The position numbers and the translations under genes are program-made. The notes under the pieces were generated by a model. The model did no database searches, was not told the DNA's origin, and saw nothing but the letters and a program-made list of their open reading frames with translations. This document shows, piece by piece, positions 61,600-64,000 of a DNA stretch of 64,000 nt (positions within the stretch are counted from its first letter, which is position 1; each line of letters starts with the position of its first letter). Source of the stretch: Clostridiales bacterium (GTDB taxonomy: Bacteria > Bacillota > Clostridia > Saccharofermentanales > Saccharofermentanaceae); NCBI GenBank assembly GCA_017940895.1, contig JAGAXM010000022.1, forward strand, positions 62,001-126,000, written 5' to 3'.

Positions 61600-62603
61600 T
61601 TGGACAGGAAGCCGTAAAGGCCAGACTCAAGGACATTGTGTCCGCTCCTTCAGCTTGCTCTCTTCTTTTTTCTGGTCCCGAGGGGATAGGAAAACACCTC
61701 TACGCGAAAGAAACTGCCAAGGCGGTGTTGTGTCAGCACAGAAATGCCGGCGGAGCCTGCGGTGAGTGTGCTTCCTGTAAGTACATCGAAGCCGGAACGC
61801 ATCCGGATCTGGTAGAAGTAGAGCCCACCGAAGGACGCAAGAACATAAGGATCGCAGACCTTCGTGAGGTCGTAAGGGATGCACAGGTAAAGCCTCAGAT
61901 AAGTGATCACAAGGTTATTGTCATTAATGCCGACAAGATCGCGAATGACTGTCAGAACCTGCTTCTTAAGTCGCTTGAGGAGCCTGATGAGCATCTCGTG
62001 TATATACTGCTTTGTTCTGATACATCAAAGCTTCTGGGTACGATACAGTCGAGAGTGACGGAGCTTAATTTCCGTGAATACACGGCAGAGCAGATGGAGA
62101 AGATCCTTAAGGCGCACGGCGGGGATGATCTTTCTGATGAGAAGATATCGTTCCTGACGACGTTCTCTTCGGGTATCCCGGGTAAAGCCATATCACTCAT
62201 CAATGATTCCGACTTTATGGAGGAAAGAGACTATATCTTCAACATGATCATGAAGATGCCGAAGATGGGTTATACGGATATTCTTTATGATGAATTCTCT
62301 TACTTTGATAAGAATCGTGATAAGATGGATGAGTTGTTGCTCCTTATCGTGTGGACTTTGGGCGATATTGCGGCTGCTATAGCCGTACCCGATCCTTCCG
62401 GCATTAAGAATGTCGATAAGAAGAAGGAAATCATCCGCTTCGTGTCGGAGAACAATGCGATCACTCTGATCAATATCAGCAATGCCGAGAAAGCCGTTAC
62501 TGATTATGTCGACGCTTCGCGCGTTAACACGAGCTTCGAGACATCCTGCTGCAATATGCTCTTACGCATACATAAGGAGCTTTGTTATGAAAAAAGTCGT
62601 TAA
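61581..62603 (+). CDS. holB: DNA polymerase III delta' subunit
   Basis: A 340-residue clamp-loader subunit. The P-loop reads GPEGIGKHL, with His where ATP-binding clamp-loader subunits have Ser/Thr, as expected for delta'. A zinc module is present (CGECASCKYIEAGTHPD). SRVTELNFREYT is the sensor region. It overlaps tmk at its start and the PSP1 gene at its end, the usual Bacillota order. Confidence 0.92.
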   Translation: MGFDQLIGQEAVKARLKDIVSAPSACSLLFSGPEGIGKHLYAKETAKAVLCQHRNAGGACGECASCKYIEAGTHPDLVEVEPTEGRKNIRIADLREVVRDAQVKPQISDHKVIVINADKIANDCQNLLLKSLEEPDEHLVYILLCSDTSKLLGTIQSRVTELNFREYTAEQMEKILKAHGGDDLSDEKISFLTTFSSGIPGKAISLINDSDFMEERDYIFNMIMKMPKMGYTDILYDEFSYFDKNRDKMDELLLLIVWTLGDIAAAIAVPDPSGIKNVDKKKEIIRFVSENNAITLINISNAEKAVTDYVDASRVNTSFETSCCNMLLRIHKELCYEKSR

Positions 62604-63474
62604 CTTAAGTTTCCGCGAGGGCGGAAAGACAACAAGATATACGTGTGAGGGTATCGACCTTAAGCCCGGAGACCGCATTATGGCGCAGAATCAGGGCACA
62701 CTCGATCTCGGTACCGTCATCGGCGTTCCCATGGAACTTGACGATAATCTCGTAAGCAATGATACCGAGCCTGTCTTAAGACTTGCCACATCCAAGGAGA
62801 TCGAGAGAGGCGAATTGAAGAAGGTCAAGGAGAAAGAGGCTTACGATCTGTGCTTAGAACTCATCGGCAAGCACAATCTTGATATGAATCTTCTCGATGC
62901 CGTATTCACGTTCGACGGAAAGAAAGTTACATTCTTCTTTACTTCGGATAACCGTGTCGATTTCCGTGAGCTCGTTAAAGACCTGGTGTCTTCGTTCCGT
63001 GCAAGGATCGAGCTTCGCCAGATCGGATCGAGAGATCAGGCTAAGCTCGTAGGCGGTATCGGTATGTGCGGAAGAGAGCTTTGCTGCTGCACATTCTTAA
63101 ACAAGTTCGCACCCGTTACGCTGCGTACTGCACGCGATCAGGGCATGTCGCTTAACCCGGGTAAGCTTAACGGAGCCTGCGGAAGACTCATGTGCTGCCT
63201 TCAGTTCGAAAAGGAAGCGTACGCGGATGCCAGAAAGCGTCTTCCCAAGCAGGGAAAGAAGATCAGAACTCCTGACGGCATGGGTGTAGTAGCAGACGTT
63301 AACTACATCGCGGAGAAAGTTACCGTTAAGTTCGTTGAGGATGATACATTTAAGCTTGAGACTTACGACTGGGAAGGTCTTGCACCCCTGAATCACGATA
63401 TGAATCCGGGATGTCCGCACTGCCCGCGTAAGCAGGCTGAAGATGATACGGCTGATTACGAAGAGGATGAGTAA
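62587..63474 (+). CDS. PSP1/YaaT family protein
   Basis: A 295-residue PSP1-domain protein (YaaT, RicT-like). Two Cys motifs, GMCGRELCCCTFL and GACGRLMCCLQFE, probably bind an FeS cluster. In Bacillus the family works with YlbF and YmcA in RNA processing and in Spo0A phosphorelay control. The ATG at 62587 has AAGGAG upstream; a longer frame from 62482 lies inside holB. Confidence 0.92.
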   Translation: MKKVVNLSFREGGKTTRYTCEGIDLKPGDRIMAQNQGTLDLGTVIGVPMELDDNLVSNDTEPVLRLATSKEIERGELKKVKEKEAYDLCLELIGKHNLDMNLLDAVFTFDGKKVTFFFTSDNRVDFRELVKDLVSSFRARIELRQIGSRDQAKLVGGIGMCGRELCCCTFLNKFAPVTLRTARDQGMSLNPGKLNGACGRLMCCLQFEKEAYADARKRLPKQGKKIRTPDGMGVVADVNYIAEKVTVKFVEDDTFKLETYDWEGLAPLNHDMNPGCPHCPRKQAEDDTADYEEDE

Positions 63475-63508
63475 TTTTTGAATTCTTTGTTAAAGCTGAT
63501 CAGGGCTT

Positions 63509-63537
63509 TTGATATTTTTACTGAATTTGTGTAAAAT
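63509..63537 (+). promoter_or_regulatory. Promoter of the ferredoxin gene
   Basis: TTGATA (63509-63514), 17-base spacer, TAAAAT (63532-63537). Confidence 0.7.
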
Positions 63538-63570
63538 TAACCCGTAGAATAAAACAGGAGGTTTGCAAAC

Positions 63571-63741
63571 ATGGCATATGTGATTTCAGATTCTTGCATC
63601 TCTTGCGGAACATGCGCTGACGGCTGTCCCGTTGCTGCTATCTCATCCGGTGATGCACAGTACACGATCGATGCTGAGACTTGCATTTCTTGCGGCGCAT
63701 GCGCGGGTGTTTGCCCCGTATCTGCGATTTCCGAGGAATAA
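63571..63741 (+). CDS. 2[4Fe-4S] ferredoxin
   Basis: A 56-residue clostridial-type ferredoxin with two cluster motifs, CISCGTCADGCP and CISCGACAGVCP. It is a low-potential electron carrier of anaerobic metabolism. AGGAGG lies seven bases before the ATG. Too short for many gene finders. Confidence 0.96.
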   Translation: MAYVISDSCISCGTCADGCPVAAISSGDAQYTIDAETCISCGACAGVCPVSAISEE

Positions 63742-63769
63742 GAGTTATCTACCAAAAGAGATCAAAGAT

Positions 63770-63799
63770 AAGCTGTTCCGGCAACGGAGCAGCTTTTTT
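63770..63799 (+). terminator. Terminator after the ferredoxin gene
   Basis: AAGCTGTTCCG and CGGAGCAGCTT pair around GCAA, followed by six T. Confidence 0.9.
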
Positions 63800-63805
63800 G
63801 TATTG

Positions 63806-63811
63806 TATAAT
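63806..63811 (+). promoter_or_regulatory. -10 of the trmN6-like gene, leaderless
   Basis: TATAAT seven bases before the ATG at 63819, with no ribosome site. The -35 would fall inside the terminator hairpin. Confidence 0.55.
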
Positions 63812-63818
63812 GTAACCC

Positions 63819-64000
63819 ATGGATGAGAATAAGCTTACATTGGAAGACTTGGGACGCAATAGGTACAGGATGTACCAGTTGAAGGACGGATTCAGATTCG
63901 GAACCGATACCGTTCTGCTTGCATGGTTTACGGCTTCTTTTGTAAAGGGTTCTGCTCCGGTAAAGATGCTCGAGCTTGGTGCCAACTGCGGAGCGGCAAC
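63819..64000 (+). CDS. tRNA1(Val) adenine-N6 methyltransferase-like, cut by the window edge
   Basis: The first 60 residues of a TrmN6/YabB-type methyltransferase. QLKDGFRFGTDTVLLAWF is the family's start and MLELGANCGAAT opens motif I. The 3' end lies outside. Its position after the tmk-holB-PSP1 run is the usual Bacillota order. Confidence 0.75.
   Translation, partial: MDENKLTLEDLGRNRYRMYQLKDGFRFGTDTVLLAWFTASFVKGSAPVKMLELGANCGAA

Overview
The window looks like a chromosome segment of an anaerobic, low-to-moderate GC Bacillota of the class Clostridia, probably a gut or rumen saccharolytic bacterium. The evidence is the gene content and order: tig-clpX, comM-dprA-topA-trmFO, tmk-holB-PSP1-trmN6, queA-tgt, a membrane pyrophosphatase, an Asn/Arg-rich protein, a domain-swapped GH3 glucosidase and a small 2[4Fe-4S] ferredoxin. 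AGGAGG-type ribosome sites and TTGACA/TATAAT promoters agree with this. I cannot name the genus. No phage, IS element, CRISPR array or rRNA operon was seen. Four tRNAs are present: Arg-ACG, Gln-CTG, Met or Ile2-CAT, and Tyr-GTA.

Layout. 1-10 kb: a truncated unknown gene, a tyrosine phosphatase, tRNA-Arg, a nicotinamidase-like hydrolase, tig, clpX (without clpP beside it), a ROK glucokinase, valS and two unknown membrane proteins. 10-19 kb: class II aldolase, a six-gene MoxR/DUF58/VWA/TPR (Bat-like) operon, a tail-anchored protein and a K+-dependent-type membrane pyrophosphatase. 19-30 kb: a giant GH2-like protein that has lost its catalytic acid/base, ychF, then comM-dprA-topA-trmFO behind an array of four tandem TGTCGAA boxes (Spo0A-type). 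30-36 kb: a YesL-like membrane protein, a membrane PP2C phosphatase and a degenerate PP2C-like partner; queA-tgt on the minus strand; a secreted DUF4214 protein. 36-42 kb: cytidylate kinase-like protein, flavodoxin, GH3, a J-like membrane protein, rsuA-type pseudouridine synthase, Smr-like protein, type-4 UDG. 42-49 kb: tRNA-Gln, a flavoprotein/TetR/membrane-protein operon, a TIM-barrel/acyl-CoA-synthetase fusion and two tRNAs. 49-54 kb: a stretch of small accessory genes (hydrolase, lipoprotein, TetR with a double operator, GrpB, methyltransferase, GNAT). 54-60 kb: DeoR, a sialate-esterase-like protein without its catalytic serine, AraC, then folE-folP-folBK packed into the same run. 60-64 kb: tmk-holB-PSP1, ferredoxin and the start of a trmN6-like gene.

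Five signals stand out. (1) Seven genes have a TATAAT-like -10 element only 6-9 bases before their ATG and no ribosome site, which implies leaderless mRNAs; two of them are divergent across a 36-base gap. (2) Four tandem perfect TGTCGAA boxes lie between ychF and the comM-dprA run. (3) Two large cytoplasmic glycan-enzyme homologues (GH2-like and sialate-esterase-like) lack catalytic residues and each carries a long low-complexity insert, suggesting sugar-binding or scaffold roles. (4) Several inverted-repeat operators overlap promoters, including a duplicated 28-bp site before a TetR gene. (5) A PP2C phosphatase is paired with a PP2C-like pseudophosphatase. All functions are read from the sequence and family knowledge only; no search was run.
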